From positions 1 through 5,673 of the forward strand of contig JAGUYQ010000205.1 in assembly GCA_020061285.1 (NCBI GenBank): a DNA stretch of 5,673 bases, in the 5' to 3' direction. The stretch's first letter is position 1, and each line of letters opens with the position of its first letter. The position numbers were made by a program, and so were the translations under genes. Below the pieces are notes generated by a model. It saw only the letters and a program-made list of their open reading frames with translations. It made no database searches and was not told the origin of the DNA. Shown one piece after another: positions 4,925 to 5,673 of the stretch. Source of the DNA: Betaproteobacteria bacterium (GTDB taxonomy: Bacteria > Pseudomonadota > Gammaproteobacteria > Burkholderiales > UBA9220).

Positions 4925-5673
4925 CTATCTTTCAATCTCGGGCGGATAGGTGTGCAGCGACACCATGAGGGCGGCGACGTCGGAAATGTTGACGTTGACG
5001 ATCATGCGCTCCAACAGGGCCATGGCGTGGGTGTAGGAGGGCCCGCGCACGTTGACGCGGCGCGGGTAGCCGCTGCCGTCGGTGACGAGATAGTAGCCGT
5101 ATTCGCCCCGCGAGCATTCGCCGCGGATGTAGGTTTCGCCGCGGGGAATCTTCCAGTGGAGAACATTCGGCAGCTTCGCCATGACCGGACCCTGGTGGGG
5201 CATCTTCGCCAGGATCTGGCGGATCAGATCGACGGAAACGAGAATATCGCGGCGGCGCACGTCGGCGCGGGTGTAGATGTCGGAGTCGCGGCCGGTCACC
5301 GGCTCGAAGTCGAGTTCGGGATAGACGAGGTAGGGCTGGTCCTTGCGCACGTCCTTGGCCACGCCGGCGGCGCGGGCGTTCGGCCCGGTGACGCCGTATT
5401 CGTCGAGCCAGGCCGGGTCGATCACGCCCATGCCCACGGTGCGCTTCTTGAACACGGCGTTGCAGAACATCACGTTCCAGACATCCTCCAGGGTGCGTTT
5501 GATTTCGCCCAGGGTTTCTTCCATGCGTTGCCCGAAGCCCTCCGGCAGGCCGTCGCGGACACCGCCGGGGAGGATGAACATGTGGTAGATGCGGGCGCCG
5601 GTCAGCTCCTCGAAACGGTCGAGCATCAGGTCGCGGACATAGGTGGTCCACTGGCCGATCACGCCCTGGCCCA
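4925..5673 (-). CDS. nuoD: NuoD-like 49 kDa subunit of a complex I-like NADH:quinone oxidoreductase (5' end outside window)
   Basis: The frame stays open to the right edge, so only the C-terminal 248 or so residues are seen. Methionine-like GTG 5662 is internal, because family sequence continues before it. NuoD forms the quinone-binding pocket with NuoB on the peripheral arm. Family blocks are clear: a DLMLDRFEELTGARIYHMF segment followed by PGGVRDGLPEGF; RTVGMGVI; YGVTGPNARAAGV.KDVRK..PY; the DLIRQIL helix; and near the end SRGEYGYYLVTDGSGYPRRV followed by RGPSYTHAM. The extreme C-terminus reads YPPEIER in place of the usual DIVFGEVDR type end. No terminal CxxC pair is present, so this is a complex I subunit and not a NiFe hydrogenase large subunit. 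It is divergent from the standard NuoD, in line with the unusual NuoI-GltD partner encoded two bases downstream. The key quinone-site His and Tyr lie in the missing N-terminal part and cannot be checked here. Confidence 0.9.
   Translation of the reverse strand, partial: GQGVIGQWTTYVRDLMLDRFEELTGARIYHMFILPGGVRDGLPEGFGQRMEETLGEIKRTLEDVWNVMFCNAVFKKRTVGMGVIDPAWLDEYGVTGPNARAAGVAKDVRKDQPYLVYPELDFEPVTGRDSDIYTRADVRRRDILVSVDLIRQILAKMPHQGPVMAKLPNVLHWKIPRGETYIRGECSRGEYGYYLVTDGSGYPRRVNVRGPSYTHAMALLERMIVNVNISDVAALMVSLHTYPPEIER

Noticed and set aside
5660..5662. GTG as the true start of the NuoD-like gene
   Set aside because: The frame continues to the window edge with family-like residues (GQG) before it, and a complete NuoD is about 400 residues long; this codon is internal.
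4925..5673. Group 4 NiFe hydrogenase large subunit instead of NuoD
   Set aside because: The C-terminal CxxC metal-binding pair of hydrogenase large subunits is absent, and the protein ends in a complex I-like acidic-Arg terminus.

Overview
The window is GC-rich, tightly packed bacterial chromosome. Codon use, four-base gene overlaps and Shine-Dalgarno sites fit a proteobacterium, probably gamma or beta. A finer placement, for example among the methanotrophs, would be a guess. I see no rRNA, tRNA, CRISPR array, insertion sequence or phage gene. The longest stretch without a gene is about 120 bases.

Layout from left to right. At 1-132 (+) lies a Lys/Pro-rich tail of a gene cut by the window edge. 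At 220-1146 (+) is a MYG1/UPF0160-family protein, a predicted metal-dependent DHH-type nuclease. It converges, with a 45-base gap, on a CorC/HlyC-type membrane protein at 1192-2502 (-), with DUF21, CBS pair and CorC_HlyC domains. That gene appears to have its own extended -10 promoter in the 120-base gap upstream of it.

The right half (2623-5673, -) is the 3' end of an operon. In transcription order it holds: (i) a divergent complex I 49 kDa subunit (NuoD-like), whose 5' end is outside the window; (ii) a 599-residue fusion of a NuoI-like two-cluster ferredoxin to a GltD-type FAD/NAD(P) oxidoreductase with its own two Fe-S clusters; and (iii) a 167-residue ferritin-like (rubrerythrin-type) diiron protein. 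The gene gaps are 2 bases and a 4-base ATGA overlap, so the three products are probably co-translated.

The most interesting reading is a non-standard complex I-like enzyme in which one NuoI-GltD fusion supplies both the NuoI wire and the nucleotide/flavin entry site that NuoEFG normally provides. In this fusion the two arginines that bind the NADPH 2'-phosphate in GltD and dihydropyrimidine dehydrogenase appear to be missing, so the electron donor may not be NADPH. A diiron protein is translationally coupled at the end of the operon. The membrane subunits are not in the window and must lie upstream or elsewhere.
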